From assembly GCA_016946835.1 (NCBI GenBank), contig JACVTC010000059.1, forward strand, positions 376,001 to 440,000: a DNA stretch of 64,000 bases, read 5' to 3'. Both the position numbers and the translations under genes were made by a program. This stretch comes from Neocallimastix lanati (nom. inval.) (taxonomy: Eukaryota > Neocallimastigomycota > Neocallimastigomycetes > Neocallimastigales > Neocallimastigaceae). Numbering within the stretch: position 1 is the stretch's first letter; each line of letters begins with the position of its first letter. Under the pieces are notes generated by a model that did no database searches, was not told the origin of the DNA, and saw only the letters and a list, made by a program, of their open reading frames with translations. Shown here one piece after another: positions 12,888 through 34,462 of this stretch.

Positions 12888-15800
12888 TAAACAATAATTA
12901 TAATATAAATAATTGAAATAAAAATAAAAATAAATATAATATAATATAATAAATAATTGAATATGAATATAAAGTACAGATTGAATAAAATAAAATAAAA
13001 TAAAATATTTAAAATTATTAATATTACCTTTGTATTTGGATAAAGTTCAGCATGTTGTGGTACCTTCAATACAATCTCATTATGTTTACGAGGTTTATCA
13101 AAGTATTCATCACAAATCGGAACAAATTCAAATCCGACAGATAAACGTACATCTCCTGAAAAACGTAAAACAGTTTCTTCATCAATTTGATCAATAACTT
13201 TATTCAATAAACTTTCACTTGGATTAATTACATTTTCATATTTAGCTCTTGGTACTACACACTTAAACTCTCCACAATTAATATATATCTGAGTATTAGG
13301 AATACCAGTATCACCTAAAGTTACCGAAGCACCTTTAGAGAATACAAACTCAATACCATCAGTACCAGAATGATGTAAACCATTAAAATAAGGTGATAAT
13401 GAACCTAATAATCGTATATGTAAATTACTACCACCAACAAAATCTAATCCAAATCTTCCATGCATATTTAAACGAACCTTATCCCACCAAATAATATTTT
13501 CACTAATATCAACATTAACCTTTGTAAATCCATCAATGACACGAATCATATCAGTTAAACATGGATCAATAGAGAAACCCCATGAAATGAAAGTTCTATC
13601 TGGTGATGAACAAGTTAATTTCAGTCTAGTATACATTTTGATAGGATTAATTGTACGAGAAACATGAACAGGCTCGGTATTTGGGAAAATAGGAACTTTA
13701 ACATATCTTATACTTTCCTTAAATGCTTCTTGCTCCGCTATAATTAATAAACCAGACAATGTTAAGCTTGGTAAATCTGGTCGATTTGGTATAATTGGAA
13801 TATCAACAAATGGAATTGGATAATCTCTGAAATTGATAGAAAAACTACTAACGGAAACAAAAATATTCAACGGAACTAATAAATCATATCTAGCATCCTT
13901 CGAACAATAATCATCTATAATATTAATAGTTTCTTGGATTGTTGGAGCTAATAATTCTGGAGGTCTTAATCTAATAATGACATTGGTCATTTTACCAAGT
14001 GACATTGGTTTAAATTCTTCATTTTTTAATTTGTTAATACGTTTAATCCATAATTTAGAATTCATTTCTTGTAAAAGATACCATATAGAATCAATTCTTT
14101 TTTCTAATTGTTGATAATTCAAATCTAAGTTAGAATTTGTTAAAGTAGATGATGTATTACCATAACTATCAACATCACTAGAATTATTGATAGTATTCAA
14201 TTGATCTTTTGTAAGATTTTGCTCAATATATATTTTTTCTCTCTCCAAACGATTTTCAATTATTGAATTTCCTGATTCTTCCATATTTCTATTATCAGCA
14301 TAATTCTTCTTTAATTGTTCTTGATGAAAGACACTTTTTAATCCTTCAACTTTTTTATTAAAAGCAATATCTCTTGCTAATCTACCAATTTGTTCTGAAA
14401 AACTTTCTTTATAATTTCTTCCTAATTTTGATTCAAATTTTTGATCAAGGAAAATAATTAAAAAGATATCGAAAAATACATTTAATTCAGGAATACTATT
14501 CGGATTGATATGAGTAACATGATTAACAACTGTATTAACTAAACGAACAGCAATTTGTTTAGTCGCTTTAAACATATTGACACCATTTTCAATAATATCA
14601 GAAATAATATATCCAAAAGGAACTGTCATTGAAATTTTTTCGCCATTTATATCAATTACTAATTTACCTTTTTGTTGATCACTTTCTAATTTTTTATACA
14701 CCTTAACATTTATTTTGGTAACTGATAAGAAATCTCTATCACCATCAATTTGAGGAGGTACCATGATTGTAATACCTTTAATAGACACACCTATATCATT
14801 ATTCTTATCTGTATTTACATTTGTGTTTTTTATAAATAAATATAAACGAATATCATTAGGTAGTTCTAATTCTCCATTAAATTCATTAATTCTTAATGAA
14901 ATTTGAATATTATTTTTCTTTTTTGGAATGCCTTCAATTTTTTCAATATTATGAGCACTTGGAATAGATTCTAATTCTACAACATGTTCTACTCTTGAAT
15001 CTCTTCTTTTCTTTGTAAGATTTACGTTATTAATATACGAAAGATTTCTTTTATGCTTTACATATGGAATATTTATTTTTGATTTTATAAGATTTCCCCA
15101 TTTTGTTAAACTAACAAATGTTGCGAATAAAGCATAATGAATATTAATAGAATAAAATATTTCCAATTTTTCAAGATCTACTTCTATATTAATCATATCA
15201 TTATCATTTATATCTTCAATAATATCTTTTTTTTCAATTGGAGATTCAGCATCCCCGTTATTAATATTACCCTCTAAATGGGTTAATCTTAAGAATCTAT
15301 GTTGCATATTTTCAGGCTCATTCCATTTGGATGAATCTTGTATATAACCACAAATTTGATTCATTGAGAAATGACCTTCTATATTATTAATTGTATCTTT
15401 CGAAAGAGGAATATCTAATTGTTCAGTAATTTCTAAATTACTCATTCTTTCTTTTTTCGATTCCTCTATATCTAAATCATATAAATAATCTAACTTTCTT
15501 TGTTGGAATTTCAACCATAAGAAGATATCTAATATTTCGAGATTTACACCACTAGTATCATATAAATCTAATATAGAGCATCCAATTTTTGAAAGGAAAC
15601 AATCAGTAGATAGTTTAACATTACTAGTATATATCTTTAAAATTTCATCTAACGTTAAAATCCTCTTTTCTTTTTCATTAATCTTTTTATTTTTTTTAAT
15701 GATTGCCCCATTTTGAATAATTTGCTTTTCTTCTTCTAACTTTATGATTTCATTTTCATTGATAAAAGTAATTGTATTTCTTCTACTATTATATTCACTA

Positions 15801-18383
15801 TAAGATGATAAAGTATTATCCCTCGATCTTGTCTTAATTTTATGATTATCTAAAATTGTTTTCCATTTCATTAAACTTGTTGCAAATATTAAATAATATT
15901 TGGTTGTAGCAAGTGAATTTGCCATATTTATACTTAATTCATTCATATTAAAATACAATATGACATCAGTTCTCAAATCATCTAATAATAATAGATATTT
16001 TGTTTTTCAATTAAATTAACATTATAAAAAACAAATTAAAAGTATTAATATTAAAACTATATTATAAGATTATACTTATTTATTTATTTACTTATATATT
16101 AATTGATTAATTGATTGATTATAATTATTATTAGTTAATCATTGCCTATTATCAATTTTTAATATTTATATATATATATATTAACTCACCTTTTGTAGGT
16201 ATTGCTGACTCAAGTTGGTTATATCTATTAATTTTTGGAAGAGATATATTTAAATTGATTTGGAAATTGTCCATATGTAAATCTTTTTCATTATTATAAG
16301 TTAAATCATATATATCACCTTGCTTAATTAATTTCGTATCAACAAAGAAATTTTTAAATGTTATATTAAAATTAACATTAGAGTCTGGGTCATATAAGTC
16401 GCTATTTAATATATTGTATAATACACTTTTATCTGGATTAAAAATGGATAAAGATCCTTTACTATTATTATTTCCTTGTTTATCGATTTTATTCGTTCTC
16501 AATTTTTCTAAATATACACGACATTCTTGATTTGAAACAATACTATGAATAATACCTTTAATATATATTTCATCAATATGACTAGCAAAAACTAAGAAAT
16601 GATGAGATGGGAATTCTGGTAAATGACTTCTTGTTGTATTTTTAGATAATCTTATTTTTATGCTTGGATTAACAATATGTATTGTTGAATAAACTGTTAA
16701 ATATTCTAATAGAGTTAAAATAACTTTTGTTTGTGATTCACCCATTGAAGATAAAGGATTAGATTTAGGTTTATTTTCATTTTCTTCAAGAAGAACTTCA
16801 TTAAAATCTTCAATGCTTGATGTTGCAGAAGAGAATGACAATGAACGAGTATTTCTTCTTGTTATTTCATTAGTAGTATTCTTATTTACTAATGCTTCTT
16901 CTAATGCCATGGATATATATGTTTCACATAAATTAATTTCTGGAGTATCAATTAATACTTGGAAAAGACTGCAAAAGTTAAAAACATCCTCCATTTTTCT
17001 AATATCCTTAATTGATGAATTATTTAAAATTATTGAGAAATAAGGTAAACGGAATATTTGCATTTGGTTATTTTCAAGATAAATGGCAGACATTTTTCCA
17101 TTAAAAATATCTATTACAAAGTCATAAATTTCAAATGTCGAATCTACAATAATTTGTCTCTCTGTTTCTGGAATAGATATAAGTGATATTTCAAATGATA
17201 ACTTATTTAATGTTGCTAGAATGGAAGGTAAAGCATACAATTTATTATTTGTTTTATTTACTGCTAAACGATTAATATTAAATTTTAAATGAATATTTAA
17301 TGAATCTAAATAATCCAATACTGTTTCTATCGTATCATAGTTAATTATATCTTTATTATCAAGATTTGAATCAGCTGGTTTTGAAATCTCATTTGAAGAT
17401 GGGTTAGGTGATGATTCTTGATCTAAATTGGTATTATTACTATCTGATTGTTTTAATATTTTCATCATATTTTTAATTTCATTGATTTCGAAAGTAAATC
17501 CATTAATATTGATTGTAAATTCAATATTTCTTCTGTAATTAACTTTACCAGTCCATTTTAGTATAATTTCAGTATATTCCTCGGACTTCAATAAAGGTTC
17601 TATACGATTAATTTTTTCAAAAACTGGATCAGTTAAATAATTATTAAAATTATATACAAGATCTTCATTTGGTAATAATTTAATGTTTCGATAGTGATTA
17701 ATAGAAAATGGTGATATTAAAACTCTAATGAAAAATTCTTGACATTTGAAATTTTTAGAATCAACTGTTATTGATGAAGAAGAATCAATACCAGAATAAA
17801 TATAAAAGTTTTCTTGTCTATAATTTATTAATGTACTTTGTGGTGTAATATAACGAATATCTACATTTTTAATTCGAAAAGCAAATAAATATTTTATAAT
17901 ATTATTAAGTATATAATGAAGAGCTTCAATATTAAGTATAGAATTAATAAAGCTTTTAAGAATCCTTTTAAGTTTTTTATTTAATTTATTTGGGGTCTTT
18001 TTAACTTTTTGTTCCTTAACTTTATTCTTTTTATTTTTATTTTCTTTTACTTTTCTACCATCAACAATTAAACTTAAATCTTGAATTTCAATAGTAAACC
18101 AATGTTTATTAATTCTTGACCATGATATCTTTGGTAACACTCTTATAACATTTATATTACATTTTTCAATGGAACCTATACTAGTAACGAAAAGTTTTCG
18201 GTTACCTCCTTGAACTTTATCAGCTGAAAATTCAAATTGATATTTATAAAAATTATATATAGCAATTTTAAAACCCAATTTTTCTTGAAATTTATCCCAT
18301 AATACTGGTATTACATACTGTAAGAATATATAAATTAAGCTTGCAAAAAAGCATATACAACTAAAAGCCCATAAGGTGAGCAT
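8538..18383 (-). CDS. FMP27: FMP27/Hobbit-family bridge-like lipid transfer protein
   Basis: Very large BLTP2-family protein that forms a lipid-conducting groove anchored in the ER at membrane contact sites (family knowledge). Exons 18383-16190, 15981-13028 and 12704-8538 give 3104 aa, with donors GTGAGT and GTAATA; both junctions keep frame and rejoin conserved text (PTK+DDLRTD; NTK+KFDSYAGFRS). An N-terminal membrane segment spans about residues 3-30 (FSCICFFASLIYIFLQYVI). Family signatures: IIWWDKVRLNMHGR (GFWDK region, about residue 1560), YAGFRS (about 1722), VPWPLWCPLE (WPPW region, about 2370), ISFSWHSASPN (SW region, about 2405), and a C-terminal Apt1-like block (TWLDLLMNVKKM, about 2915) before a Ser/Asn-rich tail. 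Longer than yeast and animal relatives because of low-complexity Asn/Ser insertions. No internal stops, so apparently functional. Confidence 0.93.
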
Positions 18384-20873
18384 ATTGAAATTACTTGTTT
18401 ATTATATTTTATATTATTGCCGAATGAATAAAAATAATTATAATATTTCAATAAAATTTTAAGAATTTTTATAATTCTTAAATAAAGAAATTATTTAATT
18501 ATTATTTTCCTTATATAATAATTTTTCTTTTCTTTTTTTTTATATAAATAAATGAAAAATAAAAATAAATATAATATATATATAAAATATTCAATATTTT
18601 ATATTTTTGTCTATAGTATTATTGATATTAGTCTACTTTTATTAACTTCTCAATTAATTTTTATTTAATTGAAAGTTGAATAATAATAATAATAATAAAA
18701 AAAAAAAAAAATTAATAATAATTTTTACATAAAAAATAGAAAAATAAAATAAAAAAAAAAAAAAAAAAAAAAGATAGAATTGATAAGATAATTAAATATA
18801 AATAATTTAAAATAAAATAAATTTATTTAAATACTATGTATATATATGTATTTACTATTAATTCATAATATTACTATTTATTTACTTCTTTCACTTTTTA
18901 AAATTAAAAATTATAAAAGCTTTTTTCAAAATTAAAATTCTATTTAATTTTTTTTTTTTATATTTTTTATTACCTTTATCAATTTTTTATTTTTCATTAT
19001 TTTAATTTTATTTTTTAGAATTTTTTTAATTAGTTTCCTTTTAATTATGTTATTTTTATTTATTTATTTATTTATTTTATTTATTTTCTTTCTGTTTTAA
19101 CCTTTTATTATTGCTGTTGTTATTAAATTTATTAGTTTTTAATTATAAAATAATATTTAATATGTATTGTATAATTAAAGTATATTCTTTTATGTAAGCA
19201 ATTTAGTTTATTATTATTATTCTTTATATATTTTAATTTATTTTTAGCTTTTTTTTTTTTTTATTATATTTATTATATTTTCTTTTTTAACTGTTTCTAT
19301 CTTTTATAAATATAAATTTTAATATATATATATTTTATTTTACATTGATAAATAATAAATTTAATATACAAATATTTACTAATCATCCCATTATATATAC
19401 TAAAAAAAAAAAAAAATTATAAAATTAATATTATTATAAATATTCAGAATAATACTACAATATATAAAAATATTATATATACTGCATAATCTTTTTTTTT
19501 TATATCAAATATTTATATTTGAATATTTTAAAACTTTATTTAATAGAAAATTATACTATTATGTAGAAAAATAAATATAAAATTTATCCTTTATTTGAAA
19601 TGTATGGTACATAAAAATTTTTTTTATAAATGTCTTACATCTATAATATGTGTAACATATATTATATAAATATATATATAAATAATTTTTTAAAGTTCAT
19701 GATAATATCATTATTAGACTATTTAACCTTAACATTTTTTTTTTTACCAAAATTATAATTAATATATAATTATTTATATTTTTATATAAATATAGGCCTA
19801 AATCAATATATATATATATTGATTTATTAAAGAAAATAAAATATATTTATACATATAAAAAAAAATAATTAATTATTAAAAATATATATATGAGAATTTC
19901 ATATGGAAAATTGTTTTGTATTACTTAGCAGTTTCAATTATATATATATTCGTTAAGAGTCATGAATTTATGATTTATAATAATATCAATTTCATTAGTA
20001 TATTTTATGATAAAGAGTTACTAGCACTTAATTATATAATTTTTTTTTTTTTTCGTTTATTTGTATGTTTGTTCGAATATTTGTTAGTTTAATTGTTTTA
20101 TTTTTATTTTATTTAGTATTGTTTTTGAATTATATTTCTAAATAAAAATAATTCATTTTCTCTGGTTTAAACATTCATACATAAATTTATAAATTGAAGT
20201 ACCATATAATTGAAAAGCATTACTAACTTAGAAAATTAAACAAAGAAAAGATAAAAGCAAAATACTTTTCACTTTTAATTTGATAATGAAGTGAATAAAA
20301 AAAATTTTTTTTTTTCTATTAAGAAATCAAATATAGAACTGAATATACTTTGTAATTCAATTTTATAAATACTAATTTATTATACTTAAGTCTCGCATGT
20401 AAGTCATATAAAGTTAATAAAAAAATGTTTTGAACATTGGAACTCCGTAAGAAATCTGATTACATATATATTAAAATAAATAAATAAATAAATAAATAAA
20501 ATAGATTATTATTACCAAAGTAAATTTATGTATTTAAAAATAGTATATTTTATCCTAAAAATATATATATATATATATATAATTTAACAAAATTTATTTA
20601 TATATAATTAAAATTTATTTTTATGAATAATTGATATTTTGTAATTCCTTTTTTCATTTCTGAATTAAATTTACTTGGGATTTCGAAATACAAAAAATAT
20701 AATACAATTATAATAGATTTTAAGATTTCTTTTAAAGATTATTTTTAACTATAAAATTAACTCATTAATTTTAGATTTATAAAAAAAATAAAAAATTATG
20801 TGATATATATTATTTTAATAGTTAATTTTTTTTTTTTTTTCTTTATGATAAAACTTTTAAAAAGATAACAAAA

Positions 20874-20921
<48 letters not shown>

Positions 20922-21178
20922 CAATTTATATTTAGATAATATATAAAATATTTATATAATGGTTTTTAATTTATTAATCCTTAACTTCAAACAATAATGA
21001 TAATGATAATAGTCAAATTATAGTTTATTATAATTATATTATATATTAATAAAGGTTATATAATTTTAAAATGAACTATCATGATAAAAAAAAATTTATA
21101 TTATTTAAAATAAAATATATATATTTAATAATATCTTCTAAAAAGATATTTTTAATTATTTTATTTTATTTATTTAAT

Positions 21179-21212
<34 letters not shown>

Positions 21213-21247
21213 TTTTTATTTTAATAATTTTTTTATTTTATATTTTA

Positions 21248-21307
<60 letters not shown>

Positions 21308-21900
21308 GTTAGGTCAAAAGAAAAAAATAGTTTTAATAAAAAAAAAAAAGTATTGGGTATGATAAAAAAATTCTATTGTATATATTTTATAAGATTAAAT
21401 AAATAAATATATATAAAAAAAAAAAAAAAAAAGGTAAAAATAAAAATAAAAATAATTAAATAATATAGAATTTAAAGAAATATGTAAATAAAAGTATTCA
21501 AAATTATATTCAAATTTTAAAAAATGAAAAGAAAAGATAAGAAAAATTGTGATCTTTTAAATCAATAAATAATAATTTTCATCACTGTTATTATTATTAT
21601 TAAAAAAATCAATTTGTTTTTGTCTATACTAATAGAGTTATTATATATGGTTAAATGTTATAACTGTTCGTATAATAAATATTAAATATATTATAAATTT
21701 AAAAAAAAAAAAAAAAAAAAGATATATATATAGAAATTAGTTAAAAATAAAAATAATAAAAGTAATATTAAATTATAAAAAAATAAAAATAAAAATAAAA
21801 AGTATTGATTATTTAAATAGATTTTCAGTGTTAAATTTTAACAAAAACGAAATATTATAATTATAATAATATATGTTACCTTTTTTAAAAAAATTTTTAA
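18384..21900. other. AT-rich intergenic region
   Basis: About 3.5 kb of A/T homopolymers, TA runs and ATT/AAT microsatellites (for example 20876-20920 and 21249-21306). This is the spacer upstream of FMP27 and should contain its promoter, but I see no recognisable element. Open frames here (for example 21071-21406) are translated simple repeats. Confidence 0.7.
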
Positions 21901-21929
21901 AAAAAAACTGAAGATATTCTCGAAATTGA

Positions 21930-21982
21930 TGATTTCAACCATTATATTACCAGCGTCTAATCTGTCTTCTGTTTATTAAATA
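21930..21982 (-). other. Possible extra 3' exon of the homeodomain gene
   Basis: A less AT-rich island that, on the minus strand, follows TTTAATAAACAG and could splice from a CAG|GTAAAG at the end of the last exon (near 22178). The fused reading would be RRQIRRW then stop. The simpler reading is that the gene stops at 22175. It could equally be 3' UTR. Confidence 0.2.
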
Positions 21983-22174
21983 ATTTCCAAATTCAAATGA
22001 AAATAAAAGTAAAAAATAAATTAAATTAAATTAAAAATTATAATTATTTATTTATGAAAATGAAACAAAAATAATAATAATAATAATAATTAAATTAAAA
22101 TGTATTAAATATATTATAAAAAAAAAAAAAAAAAAAAAAATTATTATTATTATTTATTATTTTATTCATTATCT

Positions 22175-28985
<6,811 letters not shown>

Positions 28986-28998
28986 TCTTTCTTTTTTT

Positions 28999-29032
<34 letters not shown>

Positions 29033-29255
29033 TATTCTTATAAAGAAATTTAATATCTATTAAAGATTTCAAGAATTTTTTCAGTTTTTTTTTTTTTTTT
29101 TTGATTAGCAATAAAAATTAACTTCGATAATAATTTAATAGTCGGTTAAATATTGAAAATACCAAATAGTTATAATGAATTCGTTTAATCATTAATTTGA
29201 ATAAATTATTTATAATATTAATAAATTGCAATAACCAGATTATAATTGAGAAATT

Positions 29256-29288
<33 letters not shown>

Positions 29289-30330
29289 TATATGGCCTTT
29301 TATGTTTTAATAAAAATTTTATATTTGTCCAATTACTTGTATTTGCAATTCAATTAAATTATTGAAAAATAAATTTATTCAAAAATTATATAATTTTAAA
29401 CCTAAAAATAAATAATATTTTTAAATATTTTTAAAACAAAATTATATTTATTAGATAAGTTATAATAAAGAAAAAGAAAAAAAAATAAAAAAGATATTAT
29501 TATTATTTATATATAAATATACAAATTAATATATACTTTTTTTTTTCTTTTTTTTTTTTTTTTTTTTTTTTCCTTTTTTTTTGAATTTTATGAATTTTTT
29601 GAATTTTTTATTAATATATTCATTTTTAGTATATATTTATTATAAAAATAAAATATAAATTTATATATTTTTTTAATAGTTAATATTATTAAAATATTAA
29701 AACATATATTATAAAAATAAAAATAACAATATCGAATATAAAACATAGGAATAAGAGATTAGATAAAATAGAATTAATACTTTTATATATTATAAAATAA
29801 TTTAATATTATATATATGCATATATATAACAGAATAATAAAAATTATCAAATATTAATAATAATAGTAAATATTAAAAATATATAAAAGTATTAAATATA
29901 CATAAAAGAATTATGCAATATACTTTAAATTTTAAAATAAAACTTTTAATATTACAGAAAGCTATATTCCAAATGTTTAAAATATCTTTAATTTGTATTT
30001 TTCTTATTTCAATGTATTTTTCAATCCATTGTATTGAATTAATATTTTAAATATGCATAATAAAATTATTTTTATATTGCTTTTAAATATTAATAAAATT
30101 CTAATTTTTATATTAATTTTAAATATAATTAAAATACTAATGACTCTTTCAATCAATAATGAAAAAAACAATAATAAAATAAAACAAAAAATCAAAATAA
30201 TAAAAAAAAAAGAAAAAGAAAAAGAATAAAAGAAAATATAAATAATTAAATACTTTAATAAATAAATTTATTTTTTATATTAATGATCTATAAAAGTTTT
30301 AAATATATTTCTTTTCTTTTCTTTTTAACT

Positions 30331-30372
<42 letters not shown>

Positions 30373-30609
30373 TCTATTCAATTATCATTTTTATTACTTT
30401 AAATATGTATTACTTTTCTAAAATTTATTTTGTTTTGATTCTATTTATTTATTTGATTTTTACTTATATATAATATATATAATATTTATAATTTATTTAT
30501 TACCATTTTGTTTATTTTTATTTTATTAATTTTTATTTTAAATAATTTCAACTTTTCATAAAAATTTAAAAAATAAATAAAAATTAAAAATATCTAATAA
30601 TAAAAATAC

Positions 30610-30640
<31 letters not shown>

Positions 30641-31045
30641 AAAAAAAAAAAAAAAAAGGATATTAATAATATAACAAAATTATTTATTATTATCAAAAGA
30701 AAACAAAAAAAAAAAAAATCATTAAACAATAATTAACTGAATTTCCTTTTTGTTCCAACTTATCCTTTATTTTTTAAAATGATAGCATCATATTTATATA
30801 TAAATACTTACAAGAAAACAATTTTTTTAGAAAAACAAAAAAAAATAAATAAATAAATAAAATTAAATATTAAATAATTACACAATTAAATTTATACTAT
30901 TTTCTGGATTACGGTTGATGTTATTTTCGTATTTTTGGATTTAAAGAAAATATATAATTAAAATTTATTTTTTATCTTCCTTTGCAATCATTCAAATGAT
31001 TTAGGCAATTTTATATATTTATTTTAATAAATTTTTATTATATAA
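28986..31045. other. AT-rich intergenic region
   Basis: Upstream region of the homeodomain gene, with several long poly-T runs (for example 29003-29027 and 30332-30370). No coding signal or named element seen. The open frame at 30004-30195 is hydrophobic low complexity and not credible. Confidence 0.65.
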
Positions 31046-31531
31046 TTATTCTATCTTCTTTAAAAGGCCTTCTTCCTCAATAGCTTTTATAATCAAAATC
31101 TATGAAGATGTTTTTTTATGTAAGAAATATTGAATAAAAAATATATATATTTTTTAATATTTATATAATTTAAATATTTAATATAATTTAATATAATATA
31201 CTATTAAAAAATATTAATTAAATTAGCTAATAATTATTTAAAATATTATTATATAAAAAAGTTTAATTATTATAAAATAAAATAAAATCATAAGAGAATA
31301 ATTTAAAAGTTAAAATAATCTTTAATATATTATACTTTCATATATTTGAATTTATTGAATGAATGAAAAAATAAAAAAACAAAACCAAAATTATAATTAT
31401 AATTATTTAATTATAATAGAAAGGGAAAATTTTATATAATAGTTCTTTATTATATAAAATATTATTTATTTTTAATATTAAATCTATATAATAATAATTA
31501 AATGTTATTCATATTTTTATTCATCTTAATT

Positions 31532-31571
<40 letters not shown>

Positions 31572-32700
31572 TTTGCTTATTCATTTATTTATTAATTAAT
31601 TTATTTATTAAATAATTAAAATTATTTATTTATATATATACGAAAATATTTAATTAACAATTTATGAATGATTAATAAAATAATTAATATTATAATAAAC
31701 AATAGTATAATCTATTTTATAAGTAAAAAGTACGTATAACAAAATAACTAACATATTAATATTATAAATCATTATTAATATTTTCATGTTCATATTTCAT
31801 TAATACCTATAATAATAATGTAAGTATTTCTAAAAAAAAAAAAGACATTATTATACTAATAGATATACTATATTTAACAATTTTTTGATAATTTTTCTTT
31901 GTTGATAATATTCTAAATAATTCTAAATAATATCTTAATTTTTCACCAATTCTTTCGTACGCACCCAACTATCTTTTTCATATATGCTTTCTTTATCACA
32001 CACTCTCGCAAGAGATGACTTCCGTAATATTATAAGAAATAAATAAATATATATATTAATGATCGAATAGTTTAAAAAATGCAATTATAAAGTATAAAAT
32101 ATAAAATATAGGATATAATGGTATACTCTTTATAAAATATAATAATATAATCATAAATATACCATATTTCCAATTGTCTTAAAGCTTTTATTAGTATCAC
32201 TAATATGAATAAGATTTTGAAATAGTATTATCCCCTGATTATAGACTCAAAGAAGTACTTTCAAAAAGATTATTTTTAAATTGAAACGAATTACTAAAAA
32301 TAAATTTGGATAATATGAACTACCTTCCTATGAAGATATAATCCCTTTATAATAAGGATTATATTTATCTGAATTATTTCCTGTAAATATGGGATATGTA
32401 AAGTAAAAACTTAAATGAAGCCAAATTTGGTAAAGCTTCTGTTAGATATACACTTCTACAATTTGTTCCTATTTTCATTAATTCATTTATATTATTCATT
32501 GAAAATATTGTTTTTATTCGTTGAAAAGGAGAATCCATTTATGTAAATAATTAAAACATGTTTAATGAGAGACTTATCAATTTTATTTTAGTATTAATTT
32601 GGGGATAACTTCTATGTAAAAGAGAAGTACTAAAAGAAACTGGAGAATATTTAATGCCTTTTATAATTATTTATTTATTTAAAAATTAATACTATGGCAT
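31046..32700 (-). pseudogene. Degraded or multi-exon unknown gene
   Basis: Several islands on the minus strand look coding but do not join cleanly: KYSPVSFSTSLLHRSYPQIN (about 32660-32590); MDSPFQRIKTIFSMNN, INELMKIGTNCRSVYL and TEALPNLASF (about 32540-32420); after a frameshift SDKYNPYYKGIISS, a TAG, then EGSSYYPNLFLVIRF; SDTNKSFKTIGNMVYL (about 32200); RKSSLARVCDKE and SIYEKDSWVRTKELVKN (about 32020-31940); and a clean-looking last exon 31099-31046 (CATAG|ATTTTG... IKAIEEEGLLKKIE, stop TAA). The frameshifts and stop inside the best island favour a decayed gene, but introns could explain part of it. No family recognised. Confidence 0.35.
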
Positions 32701-32714
32701 TAAATAACCTTTTC

Positions 32715-32753
<39 letters not shown>

Positions 32754-33232
32754 TATTTTATTATTTATAAATTACATATATAAACTTCTTTTCTCTTCTC
32801 ATATATTTATATATTTATATTTAATTAAAGTGGGTGTTTAATTCAAATTGTTTTGATTATACAATTTTCTGACAAAAATTAAAAAAAAAACTTTTGGTAT
32901 AATATTTTAATATTTCATTTTAATTAAAGATTATTAAAACTTTGATTATAAAAATAAAAAATATAAAAAAAAATTCATAAATTCATTTTTACATTGATTT
33001 ACCAAAAAAAAAAAAATAAATTAAGACTTTTTTTTTTTTAATTTATATTAATATATAAGATATTTAATTTTTTATAAGATTAACTTTTCATATTTTATAC
33101 ATTATTAAAATAAATTTTTTTAAAATAATTTTTTTCATTTTAGATAAGGAATAAACTTTATTTAATAATATTTATTAAAAAAATATATAAAAATAAAATA
33201 TATGAAATTTTTTATATAATATTAAAAAAATA
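32701..33232. other. AT-rich spacer
   Basis: Homopolymers and a TA run at about 32731-32755. Nothing else seen. Confidence 0.6.
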
Positions 33233-34035
33233 CGTCATGAGTTTAGAGAACGAAATGGTCTCTAACTCTTCCCATTCATCAATGATAATTCATTGAAATA
33301 TTATCATTCGAATCTGTATCAGAATTTCTTCTTTGCCTTATAACTGAAACAAGTTCTATCCTGGTTGTTAATCCGTGTTCTAGCATACATAAGGCTCCTG
33401 GTTCGATCTTGTCCTTTGATCATTTCGAATTTTCCTCACAAGAGGTTTTTACGGAATATGGTAGTTAAGGTTACGGGTAAGAATTTCTCCCTTATATTTA
33501 TATTATTCTCAATCTCCTAATATAGACAAGATACTGTCCTAACTGTGAGCCTGAAAGGGTTGCCCAAGTGCTATCATTCAATATATTTACGAGGTAATTC
33601 CTAGCATATGGGTACATATCATATGGTCATGTAAATATATTCAACTAAAAAGAAATCTTTCTGATTAATATGAAATTGTTAAGAGAACTAGTACATATAA
33701 TATTGGGTTAAGTTATATTGATCAGGCTTCAAAGTGAAGTTAGGAACCAGAGAGGCACTCCGAGAAAAAGCCTACTAGAAACCCCTATGCGAAAGCATCC
33801 TTGAGGGGGTTGAAAATAAGAGTGGTAAAACATGAAGTAAAAAAAAAAAAAAAAGATAAAATAAAATTCTTTGCCTTATCGTTTCGACGTCGACGCTCTT
33901 GACAGCAGTATGTCTAATAGTATACAAAATATGAAATTGAGAATGAAGACTCTCTCGAAGGTTTTTTATTATAAATATTTGCAATTCTTTAAATTTATAA
34001 AAGATGTATTTATACTTTAAAGTTTCATCCATACC
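33233..34035 (-). mobile_element. LINE-related repeat fragment, composite
   Basis: Both ends match the LINE C-terminal/3' region at 44130-44310. Near 33262 the text CTTCCCATTCATC(A/G)ATGATAA, near 33310 CGAATCTGTATCAGA and near 33887 TTTCGACGTCGACGCTCTT are shared; on the minus strand the last encodes KSVDVE. The middle, 33340-33840, is moderate-GC sequence absent from the 44-kb copy. It includes GGTTCGATC near 33400, a tRNA B-box-like string, but no tRNA fold. The minus-strand open frame 34032-33775 is probably repeat-derived. Confidence 0.5.
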
Positions 34036-34136
34036 TATATATATATATATATATTTAAATTTTATTAAAATTCAAAACACAATTTTTTTTTCTTTTTTTT
34101 TACAAAGTAATAATTTTTTTCTATTCAATTATTAAC

Positions 34137-34174
<38 letters not shown>

Positions 34175-34365
34175 ATTTTTCATTTTATTTTTTTATTTAC
34201 TTTAATTATTTATATATTAGTTTTATTCTTAATACTTATTCTTTACTTATTTTTATTTATTTTTATTTTATTTTATTTATTGTATTCATTTTAATCTTAA
34301 ATTTATTTTTAAAATATTTTTATTTAAAAATTTTTAAAAAAAAAAAAAAATTTATTATTTTATTT

Positions 34366-34367
34366 TT

Positions 34368-34459
<92 letters not shown>

Positions 34460-34462
34460 TTA
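34366..34462. repeat. (TTTA)n microsatellite
   Basis: About 24 uninterrupted TTTA units in the spacer 34036-34935. The rest of that spacer is poly-T rich sequence downstream of the septin gene, with no coding signal. Confidence 0.95.

Noticed and set aside
12764-13027. C-terminal poly-Ile extension of the middle FMP27 open frame
   Set aside because: This is read-through into an intron; a GTAATA donor at 13027 and an acceptor before 12704 restore the conserved YAGFRS text in phase.
16813-17043. Plus-strand 76-aa frame inside FMP27
   Set aside because: Antisense to a continuous conserved coding exon, with no independent support.
33385-33440. Possible tRNA gene (GGTTCGATC motif)
   Set aside because: No matching A-box, acceptor stem or anticodon arm could be formed around it.
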